Shown here in pieces: positions 1-9,431 of a DNA stretch of 64,000 nucleotides. The DNA is taken from the NCBI GenBank assembly GCA_016278725.1, contig JADQBG010000015.1, positions 1-64,000 on the forward strand. The letters are read 5' to 3'. The DNA is from Actinomycetota bacterium. Lineage in GTDB: Bacteria; Actinomycetota; Thermoleophilia; RBG-16-64-13. A program made the translations under genes and the position numbers. Positions within the stretch are counted from its first letter, which is position 1, and the number at the start of each line of letters is the position of its first letter. The notes below the pieces were generated by a model that had not been told where the DNA came from, searched no databases, and was given only the letters and a program-made list of their open reading frames with translations.

Positions 1-49
1 CACACCGATCTCCAGGGTCCGGGGACAATAACGTGTGTGGGCGGTACAG

Positions 50-583
50 CTAGCCTTCGGCTTCGCCGATCCACGCTCTCCAGGAATCGATGACCTCGGG
101 AGGATAACGCTCCAGCCGGGTCTGAGCGGCAGCGCGATGAGATTTTTCCCCCGGAAGGTGCAGAACCTCCCGCCCCCGCCAGACCAGATAGTCGGCGATC
201 AAGGAGCGGTGACACCTCCACCATAGAGCCTCGGCGCAGAGCAGCGCGAGGTCCTGTTCCTCACCCCGGCGGAGCGCTTTCTCCACCGCTTCGAGCCACT
301 CCGGCTCAGCCGTCCGCCAGGCATAGGCCTCAAAGCTGGGATCTTCCCAACCGGAAGCGCCACGCTCTATTCCCGGTGGCAGCCGCCGCCGTCCCCCTAG
401 GAGCGGCTCCCACTCATAGTCCACTCCGGCCGCCGGCAACCAATCGGAAAGCGCTTCGCGGGAGAAGTGGGGGAACTTGCGCGAGCCCGGATGGGCGCGG
501 ACGTCGAGCACCAGGGTCACGGGCCCCAGCAACTCGAGAAAGTCGGACTCGGCGAGAGTGGAGTGTCCCACGGTGTACAGCAA
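50..583 (-). CDS. DUF488 family protein
   Basis: This 177-residue protein opens with the DUF488 signature (YTVGHSTL, residues 3-10), followed by VLDVRAHPGS and KFPHFSREAL, and later LALLCAE with a W-R-C-H-R-S segment (residues 139-144). DUF488 proteins are small soluble proteins of unknown biochemical role. The start is TTG at 583, preceded by an AGAGGAG ribosome site six bases upstream. It is divergent from dnaE2, sharing the 584-815 intergenic region. The family call is secure; the function is unknown. Confidence 0.9.
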   Translation of the reverse strand: MLYTVGHSTLAESDFLELLGPVTLVLDVRAHPGSRKFPHFSREALSDWLPAAGVDYEWEPLLGGRRRLPPGIERGASGWEDPSFEAYAWRTAEPEWLEAVEKALRRGEEQDLALLCAEALWWRCHRSLIADYLVWRGREVLHLPGEKSHRAAAQTRLERYPPEVIDSWRAWIGEAEG

Positions 584-686
584 AAGGGCTCCTCTTCAGA
601 AGGCAAGCCGATCTTACCGCGCGTGACTTACGCGCGTGCCGTACCGCGACCACTGGCTCCCTACCGCGCGCGCCGTGGGGCCGCGG

Positions 687-716
687 TTGCTTTACGAACA
701 AATGTTCGTTTATACT
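687..716 (+). promoter_or_regulatory. Sigma70-type promoter with LexA (SOS) box for dnaE2
   Basis: TTGCTT (687-692) and TATACT (711-716) are separated by 18 bases. Inside the spacer lies CGAACAAATGTTCG (695-708), a perfect match to the Gram-positive/actinobacterial LexA consensus CGAAC-RNRY-GTTYG. LexA bound here would block the promoter, so dnaE2 should be induced by DNA damage. The position of the box and the identity of the downstream gene support each other. Confidence 0.88.
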
Positions 717-815
717 TGCCGGCCCGGGGTAAAAGCAGCTTCCCCAGGAGGCAAATAGGCTGGCTTGCCGGGTCCGGCAGAAAGCTCCCCGGCGTGCGGA
801 GGTAGCGGTTCTCAG

Positions 816-3800
816 ATGATACCTAAGGCGGGCTCCGGCCCAGACAAACGGGGTGAGCGAGGGAAGGCCAACCTCGGCTCCTTTCCGGTCAAGGGCTTTT
901 CTCCCACCTACGGCGCCCTCTACAACGACGGCCGTCATACCGATGACGGCAGCAAGTTCGGATACGGCCACCACAACCATCGCACCGAGAACGGTGAGGT
1001 CGGGAAGAAGACGGGGGGCCCGGCAGATTCGGCTGAGGCGGAGGGGACGGAGGGGACGGCCGCGGACCCGGCAGACGCCGCCGACTTCCCCGGGCGATTC
1101 GACCAGGACGGCTCCGGTCAGGACTATCCCTTCATCAATCTGCACGCTCACTCCAACTTCACCTTCTTGGGCGGAGCCGCCCGCATCGGTGAGCTGGTCG
1201 ACCGCGCGGCCGAGCTGGGCCAACCCGGGGTGGCCCTCACCGACCGGGATGGATTGTATGGGATTGTCCGCTTCGCCAAGGCCTGCGAGCGGCGGGGAGT
1301 CCGGGCCATCCTGGGCGTCGAACTCTGTGTGGAGCCCGTGTTCCCGGAGGAGTCGCCACAGGGACCACCGCAGGACCCACTTGCCCCATCACTGGAGGCA
1401 AGTGAGGCGCCGCAGGCCCCCCCGCTGTCAACGGCCATGCATCCCTATCGTCTGGTCTTGCTGGCCGAGAACCGCGAGGGCTACGCCAACCTCTGCCGGC
1501 TGGTCAGCGAAGCCCATCTCTCGACCCCCGAGCGCGACCGCCCTCCCACCGTAAACGCCGAGCTACTGCGCCGGCACCGCACCGGTTTGATCTGCCTGAC
1601 GGGAGGGCGGCAAGGAGAAGTGGGACGATTGGTGGATGCCGGGCGGGAGGCGGATGCGGAAAGGGCGCTCGAGGAACTGCGCAGGATATTCGGGACCGAT
1701 CATCTCTTTGTCGAACTCACCCACTTCGGCTACGAGCCGCATCGGGAGGTGCAAGCCGGCCAGGACGGCGCCCCCGTCTATCACAAGGTGCGCGGGGACG
1801 ACGGTAGGCTGCGGCACTACGCCCATGACCCCGGCCACCCGGCGGCGAGACCTGCTCCTCACCCCGGACGAGGGGGAACACCGGGCGCGCCGCGGGACCC
1901 CGGTCCCCGCCGCGCTCCCCGGCAGGCTCCCCCCAAAACCGACAACCACTCGTACTCTGATGCAATTGGAATTGCAAAACATATAAAACGCAAACCAGCG
2001 AATCCGGCGGACCGCCTCGACCTGCCCCGGGATCACCCCCAGAGGCTCAATCCAGCGGACTACGACGTGGGCTTCCACGATGCCGGGGACGCCTGGAAAC
2101 TCTCGTGCGGAGCCTACTGCGATCGCCTTCTCGGACTTGCCCGCCGGTGCGGTTTGAACGCCGTGGTCACCACCGACGCCTACTACTCCCGCCCGGAGGA
2201 CCGCGACCTTCACTTGGTTCTGCGGGCGGCGGGCCGGGATGAGCCTTTGTCCGGGTACCCCGAACGCGTTCCCGGAGCCCGCTGCCTGCGTTCCCGCAAG
2301 GCTTTGGCCGACGAGCTCACGCCGTTACTCTCTTTGCACGTTGAAAATAATGCACTATTTAATGCAAACAGGAAGCCCCAACCGGATGCCTCTTTACTTG
2401 CAGAAACTCAACCGCACCAGGAGGCACTGCAAGAGAGATTGCGCGCGGGCACCACGAATGCTCCGCCCCTGCTCAGCGTCTCGCCCCTGGATACCCCTTG
2501 GCTGATTGCCCAGCGCTGTCAGGTGGACCTGGAGTTGGGCCGCTACCACTTCCCCCAGGTACCCATTCCGGCCGGGGAGACGGCCTACTCGCTCCTGGCC
2601 AAGCGCTGTTTCCGGGGGATCGAGCGCCGGTACCGCCCGGTTCCCCCGAGGGCCGTCGAGTTGCTCGAGCACGAACTCGCCATGATCGAGCAGATGGGTT
2701 TCGCCCACTACTTCTTGGTGGTGCACGACATCGTCCGCTGGGCCCGCGCCAAAGGGATCGCGGCCAGCGGCCGGGGCAGCGCCGGCAACTCCCTGGTCTG
2801 TCACTTGCTGGACATCACCGCGTCGGAGCCAATCGGGCACAATCTGCTGTTCGAGCGCTTCCTCAACCCCAACCGGCGGGAGATGCCGGACATCGATGTG
2901 GACTTTTGTAGCGCACGGCGGGACGAGGTAGTCGAGCACATCTATCGCACCTTCGGTGACGAGAACGTCGCCGTCGTCGCCAACGTCAACACGGCCAGTC
3001 CGCGCTCGGCGGTACGCCTGGTGGCCGAAGCGCTGGGCTTCGCGCCTCTCGAGGTCAACACCTTGGCCAAGAACGTTCCCCGCCACGGCGACTCCGCCAA
3101 GATCCGCGAGTACCTGGCTGGAGGCTGGCCCGAACTGCAGAACTCGCTGCTGCAGGACGAGAAGCGCTACGGGCCCCTGCTCGATCTGGTCGAGCGACTG
3201 GACTCCTTTCCCCTGCATCTCGGGACCCATCTGGGCGGCTTCGTCATCGCCGACCGGCCCGTCACCTACTACGCTCCCCTGCAATGGGCGGCCAAGGGGG
3301 TGGTGGTCACCCAGTTCAACAAAGACGATGTCGCCGATCTGGGGCTGGTCAAGATGGACATCCTCGGCCTGCGCACCCATTCCGCGGTGATGGAGACGGT
3401 CCACCTGATCCGCCAGCGCACCGGCCGGCGAATCGACCCCTACGAACTCTCCCCCGAAGATCCCGCCGGCGACGACCCCGCCGCCTACGAGATCATCTCC
3501 AACGGCGGTTCGATCGGGCTGTTCCAGTTGGAATCGGCGGGACAGCGCAACCTGGCCACGCGGCTGCGCGAGCGCACCTTCGACGACATCATCGCCGCCA
3601 TCGCTCTCTACCGGCCGGGCCCCCTGGAAGCCGAGATGATCACACCCTTCATCGACCGCCGCTGGGGCGTGGCTCCCGTGGAGCTCCCCCACTCCACCAT
3701 GGCCGAAGCCCTGCGGGACACCTACGGAGTCATCCTCTATCAGGAGCAGGTCCTGCGGGTGGCCCAGTTGGTGGCGGGCTTCTCCCCGGCCGAGGCCGAC

Positions 3801-5489
3801 AGCCTGCGCCGGGCGATGACGCGGGACAAGAACCGGGAGCAGATGCGCGAAATCGGCGAGACTTTCGTGCATCACGCGGTGGCCAACGGGGTCCCCGAAG
3901 CCGCCGCCCGGGAGATCTTCCGCCAGCTCGAGGGTTTTGCCGCCTACGGCTTCAACAAGTCGCACTCGGTCTGCTTCGCCGTCATCAGCTATGCCACCGC
4001 TTACCTCAAGGCCCACTACCCCGCCGAGTTCCTCTGCGCCGTGCTCAACAATCAGCCGATGGGTTTCTACACCCCGCGCACCGTGCTGAACGACGCCCGT
4101 CGCTTCGGCCTCGAGGTGCGGCCGCTGGACATCAATCTGTCGGGGCGCGGCTTCACCGTGGAAGACGTTCGGCCGCCGGCGGCCGGCTACAACCCTTTCG
4201 CCCTGGCCTGGACCCGGGATCACAACTGGGGACTGACCGCGGAGGATCTGGCCGAACTCGAGGCCATCCACGGAGATGGCGTTCCCCTGGGCCGAAACGA
4301 GTGGTTGGTGGTGGACGGGTCGGTCCGCAGGCAAGAGGAGATTGGCGAAGTCAAAGGGGCCGAGGAGCCGGGGGAGCGGCGGGCGAAGTCGACAGCAGAC
4401 GGGCAGGCGGAGTCGGCAGCAGAAGCGCGGGCGGTCTCCGTCAGGGGCCACCGTCCTTCGGCCCGGGGCGGGGTGTCGCCCGGAGCCTGCCTGGCCCCCG
4501 CGGGCACCCCGGATCCCGGAGGGGGCACAGCGCTGCGCGTGGGCTTGTCGCAGGTCAAGCAGATGTCGGAGCGGGCACTCAAGGCGATAGAAGCCGAGCG
4601 GCAACAGGTCCCCTTCGAGAGCTTCGAAGATTTCTATCTGCGTACGCGCGTCGAGTATCCGATAGCCGAGAACCTCATCCGCCTAGGCGCTTTTGACTCG
4701 CTGGAGCCGGACCGCACCGAACTCCTCTGGCGGCTCCCGCTTCTGCACGACCGCCTCGAATCCCTGGCCGGCGCCTCCGGCCGGCGGCAGGGACAGCTCA
4801 AGGCCTTCACCTCTCCTCCCCAGAAGACCGGCCTGGTCCGGGAGTGGACCCGCGAGGATAGAGTCAGGGTGGAACTCGAGCTGATGGGACTGACGGTGAC
4901 CTGCCACCCCCTCGAACTCTACGAAGAGGAGCTGCGCCGTCTCGGGGTCCGGATGAGCTATGAGCTCCCCGATCTGGGCGACGAGGTGAGGGTGACGGTG
5001 GCGGGCGTCTACGAGCGGGCCCAGAACCCCTGGATGCGTTCGGGGCGGCGCACCATGTTCCTCACCCTGGAAGACGCCTACGGCCTCTTCGAGTGCGTGG
5101 TTTTCGAATCCAAGTTGCCCCGCTACGCTCCCATCGTCGCTCGAGCCACCTATTTTCTGGTCAAAGGGCGCCTGCAGAACAATCGCAAGCGCGGCCTGGC
5201 GATCGTCGCGGAGGAGATCCACGACCTGGAGGACGTGCTGGCCCGAATGGAAAGACAACCCCACAGCGGTGCGGGGCGCGCCTCCGGGGCGCGCCCCGCC
5301 ACCCTGGGTAGAGAAATCGAGCAGCCAAGCCTCGAAGAACGCCGGCGAATGCGGGGGCAGCGCGAACAAGAGGTCTACGGCGCGGGCTCGGTCGATCCGC
5401 GAAGCCGCCCGCAGACCGAAGCCGGCGGTGAACCGGCCAAGCGGCCTCCGGGCGCGGGCAGCAACGCGATCCCCAAACGGGTGGGCTGA
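816..5489 (+). CDS. dnaE2: Error-prone DNA polymerase III alpha subunit (DnaE2)
   Basis: A DNA polymerase C family protein. The PHP domain begins near residue 105 (FINLHAHSNFTFLGG), the polymerase active site has PDIDVDF at 691-697, and the DnaE2-type segment NNQPMGFYTPRTVLNDARR and an OB-fold near residues 1395-1475 follow. DnaE2 performs translesion synthesis in SOS mutagenesis, normally with ImuA/ImuB, which are not in this window. The ATG at 816 follows GGAGG at 798-802; a TTG at 765 after AGGAGG is an alternative. At about 1557 residues it is far longer than the usual 1050-1100. The excess is a low-complexity N-terminal extension (1-104) and three inserts (about 302-435, 501-558 and 1164-1239). 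Two inserts contain short AT-rich patches unlike the rest of the gene. Confidence 0.93.
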   Translation: MIPKAGSGPDKRGERGKANLGSFPVKGFSPTYGALYNDGRHTDDGSKFGYGHHNHRTENGEVGKKTGGPADSAEAEGTEGTAADPADAADFPGRFDQDGSGQDYPFINLHAHSNFTFLGGAARIGELVDRAAELGQPGVALTDRDGLYGIVRFAKACERRGVRAILGVELCVEPVFPEESPQGPPQDPLAPSLEASEAPQAPPLSTAMHPYRLVLLAENREGYANLCRLVSEAHLSTPERDRPPTVNAELLRRHRTGLICLTGGRQGEVGRLVDAGREADAERALEELRRIFGTDHLFVELTHFGYEPHREVQAGQDGAPVYHKVRGDDGRLRHYAHDPGHPAARPAPHPGRGGTPGAPRDPGPRRAPRQAPPKTDNHSYSDAIGIAKHIKRKPANPADRLDLPRDHPQRLNPADYDVGFHDAGDAWKLSCGAYCDRLLGLARRCGLNAVVTTDAYYSRPEDRDLHLVLRAAGRDEPLSGYPERVPGARCLRSRKALADELTPLLSLHVENNALFNANRKPQPDASLLAETQPHQEALQERLRAGTTNAPPLLSVSPLDTPWLIAQRCQVDLELGRYHFPQVPIPAGETAYSLLAKRCFRGIERRYRPVPPRAVELLEHELAMIEQMGFAHYFLVVHDIVRWARAKGIAASGRGSAGNSLVCHLLDITASEPIGHNLLFERFLNPNRREMPDIDVDFCSARRDEVVEHIYRTFGDENVAVVANVNTASPRSAVRLVAEALGFAPLEVNTLAKNVPRHGDSAKIREYLAGGWPELQNSLLQDEKRYGPLLDLVERLDSFPLHLGTHLGGFVIADRPVTYYAPLQWAAKGVVVTQFNKDDVADLGLVKMDILGLRTHSAVMETVHLIRQRTGRRIDPYELSPEDPAGDDPAAYEIISNGGSIGLFQLESAGQRNLATRLRERTFDDIIAAIALYRPGPLEAEMITPFIDRRWGVAPVELPHSTMAEALRDTYGVILYQEQVLRVAQLVAGFSPAEADSLRRAMTRDKNREQMREIGETFVHHAVANGVPEAAAREIFRQLEGFAAYGFNKSHSVCFAVISYATAYLKAHYPAEFLCAVLNNQPMGFYTPRTVLNDARRFGLEVRPLDINLSGRGFTVEDVRPPAAGYNPFALAWTRDHNWGLTAEDLAELEAIHGDGVPLGRNEWLVVDGSVRRQEEIGEVKGAEEPGERRAKSTADGQAESAAEARAVSVRGHRPSARGGVSPGACLAPAGTPDPGGGTALRVGLSQVKQMSERALKAIEAERQQVPFESFEDFYLRTRVEYPIAENLIRLGAFDSLEPDRTELLWRLPLLHDRLESLAGASGRRQGQLKAFTSPPQKTGLVREWTREDRVRVELELMGLTVTCHPLELYEEELRRLGVRMSYELPDLGDEVRVTVAGVYERAQNPWMRSGRRTMFLTLEDAYGLFECVVFESKLPRYAPIVARATYFLVKGRLQNNRKRGLAIVAEEIHDLEDVLARMERQPHSGAGRASGARPATLGREIEQPSLEERRRMRGQREQEVYGAGSVDPRSRPQTEAGGEPAKRPPGAGSNAIPKRVG

Positions 5490-5505
5490 CGGCGGCCCGC
5501 CGCCC

Positions 5506-5736
5506 TCAGTGCTCGAGTTCCAAGGTGGTCACCGGTGCTCGCGACCCATCCGGCGCGCCTTCGTATACCTCGGCCTCGGAGGCAGCGTAGAGGTTACCGA
5601 GCAGAAATAGCGCCGAGCCACCGATAATCAGCGCCACGGTGAGCGCGCCCAACACCTTGAGCGGGCGCGAAGGCCGGCTCAGCAGATAGGCCGCGAGCAC
5701 AAGCAGGGAGACCACGATCAAGAAAAGCAGAGACAT
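5506..5736 (-). CDS. Small two-helix membrane protein, unknown function
   Basis: A 76-residue protein with two hydrophobic helices (about residues 2-19 and 28-50) and a short polar tail. The ATG at 5736 has a GAGGAGG ribosome site just upstream. It lies 10 bases after the secreted-protein gene on the same strand, so the two are probably co-transcribed. I do not recognise a family. Confidence 0.65.
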   Translation of the reverse strand: MSLLFLIVVSLLVLAAYLLSRPSRPLKVLGALTVALIIGGSALFLLGNLYAASEAEVYEGAPDGSRAPVTTLELEH

Positions 5737-5746
5737 CTTCGCCTCC

Positions 5747-6448
5747 TCAGGTGCCCTTGGACCAGCTGACGCTACCGTCGCGGTACACGGTGAACTCGAT
5801 CCAGGGCAACACCTGCTGGATCATGTACCCGGCCACCACGTCGCGGAAGTCACCCTGCCATCCGCGGCGCCAGGAAGAGAAGCCTTTGCCGCCAAAGGAC
5901 CATTGGTTGAAACGAGCCTTCTGACAGCGCCAGAAGACGGCGTAGACCGAAGCGGTTGGATTCGAACGTCCCCCCACTATCTGAGAACCGTTCCACTCCC
6001 ACTCCACCGTATGGGTGTAGGACCACAAACTGTTGCCCAGATAGGACTTCCCCGTGTAGGTGATGCTCATCTCGCTTTGGTAGACGCCTCCACCAAGATA
6101 GTCGGCAGGCGGCTTGTACCAGCCGAAGTAGGCCGGTTCCAGCCAGACCGTCGCCGTGCTCCTCTCCGGATCGGCCAGGGTGAGAACCCCCAACAGACGA
6201 CCCGGCTCTCCGGCCGGCCCCTCCCGCATCTCGATGTAGTAGGTCTCCTGGCCCCGAACCCAGCGGTCCTCGGCCTTTTGCGGATGTCCCCTGACCTTGC
6301 CGATGGTCGGTCCCCAGGCGGCCGCCTCGCCCGCGGGCGCGAACTCGTCCCCGCCACCCCGATTTGCAGAAGCGGCGCCCGCCAATAGCAGCTGCCACAA
6401 GATCAGCGCGACCAGCCCAGCCGACAAAATCAGCTGCTTCTTCCTCAT
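5747..6448 (-). CDS. Exported protein, unknown function
   Basis: About 233 residues. It begins with a typical signal peptide (MRKKQLILSAGLVALILWQL, then LLAGAASA), with likely cleavage after ASA near residue 28. The mature part has many Trp and Tyr residues and reads like a beta-rich extracytoplasmic domain. The ATG at 6448 is chosen because a GGGGGAGGG ribosome site sits 8-9 bases before it; a GTG at 6457 is too close to that site. It is followed by the small membrane protein at 5506-5736. No family recognised. Confidence 0.7.
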   Translation of the reverse strand: MRKKQLILSAGLVALILWQLLLAGAASANRGGGDEFAPAGEAAAWGPTIGKVRGHPQKAEDRWVRGQETYYIEMREGPAGEPGRLLGVLTLADPERSTATVWLEPAYFGWYKPPADYLGGGVYQSEMSITYTGKSYLGNSLWSYTHTVEWEWNGSQIVGGRSNPTASVYAVFWRCQKARFNQWSFGGKGFSSWRRGWQGDFRDVVAGYMIQQVLPWIEFTVYRDGSVSWSKGT

Positions 6449-6661
6449 TCGAACCACCCTCCCCCAGACTCCGCGGGAGTCCTTAGCTTGCCCTCGAGTG
6501 AGGATAGGTTCGGGGCCGGAGAAAGCGGATCGAACTTTGGCCTGAGATTGACCCTCTATCCCGCCGAGGCCGGCGCACCCGTTCCCCGGCCTGGCGGAGA
6601 TGATCCAGCGCCGGCCCTCCCCGGCAGGAGAGCCGGTGATAGGCCCTCTAGAGCCCCCGTC

Positions 6662-7318
6662 CTACCTCAGGCTGAAGGGTGGATAGCGGTCGGTGATCAA
6701 CAGGCTGACGTAGGCCTGGACTCGCAGAGCCCAACGCCCGACTCCCACCACGTAGTCGAAGAGGGCCTGCGGATAGCGTCCGGTGAAGAGTATGGCGAAC
6801 CAGGCGGCAATGATCGCGAAAACCGCGCCTATGGCCAGGAAGAACAGCACAACGTAGTGAGGGATGGCCAGGAACCACTTCACCAGCGGCAACCAGCGGT
6901 TGAGATCGCGCTCCACCTCAGGATAGTCCAGTTCCAAATGCACCGACTGCTCCTCGACTGTGGACGGATAGCGGTCGGTCAGCAGGGCCAGGTATGCCCC
7001 GATTCGTGCGGAAAAACGGGTGAACTCCCGGGCGAAGTCGAACCACCAGCGCGGATAGCGGCGCCGAAACAGGATCATCAGCGCGGTGGCCACGGCGAGG
7101 CCTGCCATGATCCCGCCCCCACTGGTGGTCACCCGCCTCACGGTCTCGCCGGTCTCGGTCGCCACGTAGGCCGTGGTCTCGGAGTCCGCCGAAATCAGTG
7201 CCAGTATGACCACGATCGGTATGGCCCAGATCAGCCGAAAGAACGTGGTCAACCGGTCGAGCTTCGCCGGATAGTCGATCTCCAGGCGGGCCGCGTAATC
7301 GTCGGACCGAGTAGCCAT
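6662..7318 (-). CDS. DUF4389 domain membrane protein
   Basis: About 218 residues with two copies of the DUF4389 pattern. Each has DYPxxxxRxxxxxRLxWAIPHYVV-like segments followed by membrane helices and F-xGRYPxxLFDF/Y motifs (for example LFTGRYPQALFDYVVGVGRWALRV). The family is of unknown function. The ATG at 7318 is preferred over an upstream GTG at 7357 because an AAAGGGG ribosome site lies about seven bases before it and the DUF4389 domain begins soon after. Confidence 0.82.
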   Translation of the reverse strand: MATRSDDYAARLEIDYPAKLDRLTTFFRLIWAIPIVVILALISADSETTAYVATETGETVRRVTTSGGGIMAGLAVATALMILFRRRYPRWWFDFAREFTRFSARIGAYLALLTDRYPSTVEEQSVHLELDYPEVERDLNRWLPLVKWFLAIPHYVVLFFLAIGAVFAIIAAWFAILFTGRYPQALFDYVVGVGRWALRVQAYVSLLITDRYPPFSLR

Positions 7319-7426
7319 GAACGCCCCTTTCGCCCTGATGCGTCTGCCTCTCTCCACTCTAGTGCGTTTGAGGGGCGCGCGCGCCGGTCGATCGGGCGAA
7401 TTTGAACCTATCTGCTCTCAGTGAGC

Positions 7427-7449
7427 CCGCGCGGCTTTAGCCCGCGCGG
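7427..7449. terminator. GC-rich hairpin, possible terminator
   Basis: Two copies of CCGCGCGG (7427-7434 and 7442-7449) are separated by seven bases and can pair as an 8-bp stem. The hairpin lies beyond the stop of the ABC permease gene (7482, minus strand) and upstream of the DUF4389 gene. No U-run follows, so it would be an atypical terminator. Confidence 0.35.
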
Positions 7450-7481
7450 CTGCGGATTGTCGTGGCGGCAGCCGGTCCCGG

Positions 7482-8243
7482 TCAGCGCGCCAGCCTGGTG
7501 GAACGCACTGCCTCCCGCACAGCCAGTGCCCCGGTCAGCGTGGCCGTGCCCACGACTACGAGCAGCCCCAGTCCCACGTCTCGCCAATCCCATCCTGTCA
7601 TCAGCACCGCCCGCATCCCCTCGAAAACATAGGTGGTCGGATTGATGATGGCGGCCACCTTCAACCACCCGTCCAGGAATTCGAGCGGCACAAAGGTGCT
7701 CGAGAGAAAGAGCAGCGGAAAGAAGGCCAGCGTGGCCGCCTGCGCCGCCGCGGCGTTCTTGAAGCGCAGGGCGGCAAAGGCGGCGTAACCGGCGAAGGCC
7801 ATCCCCCAGAGAAAGGCGAAGACGACGACCATCAGCAGTCCCGGCACACCGGTGGCCGAATGCAGACCGATGATCAGGCCCAGCACGAGAATCAACACCA
7901 CCTGGCCGACCAGGAGGATGGCGGCGGCCACCATGGGCCCCCAGACTATGGACAGGCGGTGCGCCGGGGTGAGCAGCAGCTTGGAGAAGTAGCCGGATTC
8001 CAGATCGCGCACCAACTCTTGACCGGCCACCCCCGCGCCGCCCACGGCCGCGGAGAGGATCGCCACCGGCAGGATGAAGGCCAGATAGGAGCCCTCGAAG
8101 CCGGGGAGGTTCTCCACCGCGTTCAATCCCGCGTTGTACACGAAGAGGAAGAACACGCTGATCGCCACGTTGGGAATGATCGCCGCCGGCTGGCGCAGGG
8201 CCACCCGCAAGGAGCGCCTGATGAGGAGCAGGGCTTCGGTCAC
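7482..8243 (-). CDS. ABC-2 type transporter permease (DrrB-like)
   Basis: A 253-residue integral membrane protein with the ABC-2 layout of about six helices. Segments such as GGAGVAGQELVRDLESGYFSKLLLTPAHRL and PLLFLSSTFVPLEFLDGWLKVAAIINPTTYVFEGMR are typical of daunorubicin-resistance (DrrB) type permeases. It overlaps the upstream ATPase gene by four bases, so they form a translationally coupled exporter. The substrate is unknown: DrrAB-like pairs export drugs, lipids or polyketides in different hosts. Confidence 0.9.
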   Translation of the reverse strand: MTEALLLIRRSLRVALRQPAAIIPNVAISVFFLFVYNAGLNAVENLPGFEGSYLAFILPVAILSAAVGGAGVAGQELVRDLESGYFSKLLLTPAHRLSIVWGPMVAAAILLVGQVVLILVLGLIIGLHSATGVPGLLMVVVFAFLWGMAFAGYAAFAALRFKNAAAAQAATLAFFPLLFLSSTFVPLEFLDGWLKVAAIINPTTYVFEGMRAVLMTGWDWRDVGLGLLVVVGTATLTGALAVREAVRSTRLAR

Positions 8244-9229
8244 GGCTCCACCTTCTCCCCGAGATGCGAGTCGTCCCCCTCCTCCATGCGCTCGCCCGTG
8301 GCCCGGAGGAAGACGTCGTCCAGCGAGGGTTGGGCTAGGCTCAACCCCTTGAGGACGAGTCCGTGCGCATCCAGGCGACGGACGAGGCTCGGCACCAACT
8401 CGGCTGCCTTGGCGGAGTAGACCAGGAGCTCTCGCCCGGCCAACTGCCGTGAACCATCGAGCTGACCGAGCACGTCTTCGGCCTGGCGGGCGTCTTCGTC
8501 CTCGGCAAAGACCAAGCTGATGACCTCCTGGCCCACTTCCCGTTTGAGTTCTTCGGGCGAGCCCTGAGCCACGATGTGGCCGCGGCTGATGATGGCCACC
8601 TCATCGGCCAACCGGTCGGCCTCTTCCAGATACTGAGTGGTGAGGAAGATGGTGACGCCCTGATCGCGGTTCAGCCGGCGTACCTCGGTCCAGATTTCCG
8701 CCCGGCTGACCGGGTCGAGCCCCGTGGTGGGCTCGTCGAGAAATAGGATGGCGGGGTCGTGCACCAGGGCCAGAGCCAGATCCAGCCGACGCTTCATGCC
8801 TCCCGAGTAGGCGCCCACCCGCTTTTCCGCCGGCACGTCGTCCAAACCCACCCGTTCCAGCAGCAGGCGGCCCCGGTCGCGTGCGGCCTCTGGCGTGTGG
8901 CCGAACAACCGTGCCTGGAGTTGCAGCAGCTCGGAAGCCGTCATCAGAGGATCCAGGCCAACGTCCTGCAGGGCCACGCCGATCAGGGAACGCACCTGAT
9001 GCCCCTCCGAGACCACGTCGTGCCCGCCCACCAAAGCGCGGCCGCTGGTGGGGGCCAATATGGTGGTGAGCACCTTCACCAGCGTACTCTTGCCGGCGCC
9101 GTTCGGCCCCAGAAAGCCGAAGATCCTGCCCGAGTCGATCTGCAGGTCTACCGAATCGACGGCGCAGAGGTCGCCGTAGCAGCGGGTCAAATTCTCCACC
9201 ACTATGCTGCGATCAGCCGGCGAACTCAT
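8240..9229 (-). CDS. ABC transporter ATP-binding protein (DrrA-like)
   Basis: A 329-residue ATPase with Walker A GPNGAGKST, signature YSGGMKRRLD and Walker B ILFLDEPTTGLDP, followed by the long DrrA-type C-terminal domain ending in LAQPSLDDVFLRATGERMEE. It powers the ABC-2 permease encoded immediately downstream with a four-base overlap. The gene is divergent from yceI; the roughly 200-base intergenic region carries both promoters. Confidence 0.93.
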   Translation of the reverse strand: MSSPADRSIVVENLTRCYGDLCAVDSVDLQIDSGRIFGFLGPNGAGKSTLVKVLTTILAPTSGRALVGGHDVVSEGHQVRSLIGVALQDVGLDPLMTASELLQLQARLFGHTPEAARDRGRLLLERVGLDDVPAEKRVGAYSGGMKRRLDLALALVHDPAILFLDEPTTGLDPVSRAEIWTEVRRLNRDQGVTIFLTTQYLEEADRLADEVAIISRGHIVAQGSPEELKREVGQEVISLVFAEDEDARQAEDVLGQLDGSRQLAGRELLVYSAKAAELVPSLVRRLDAHGLVLKGLSLAQPSLDDVFLRATGERMEEGDDSHLGEKVEP

Positions 9230-9431
9230 ATCTCGTACGCATCCCGTCCCGCTACGACCACCCTATCCCGCGCCATTGGCGAGTATACCCTTGGGACGCC
9301 CGGGTTCGCGCGTCCCGGGCCAGATGCATGAAGAACCGCGAATGCGGCGATATGCAAGCCTATTCAAAACCCATTATCGGACCGAGCGACAGGCCTCCGC
9401 GAGGGGGCCGAAGCCGGAAAGAAGGACCCCA

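Noticed and set aside
1950-2400. Intein or inserted element in dnaE2
   Set aside because: No Cys/Ser at a splice start and no His-Asn-Cys/Ser end; the frame is unbroken and no repeats flank it, so only unusual inserts are claimed.
2394-4604. Long open frame on the minus strand opposite dnaE2
   Set aside because: It lies wholly within a clear polymerase gene, has no recognisable domain, and is the usual antisense frame of GC-rich coding DNA.
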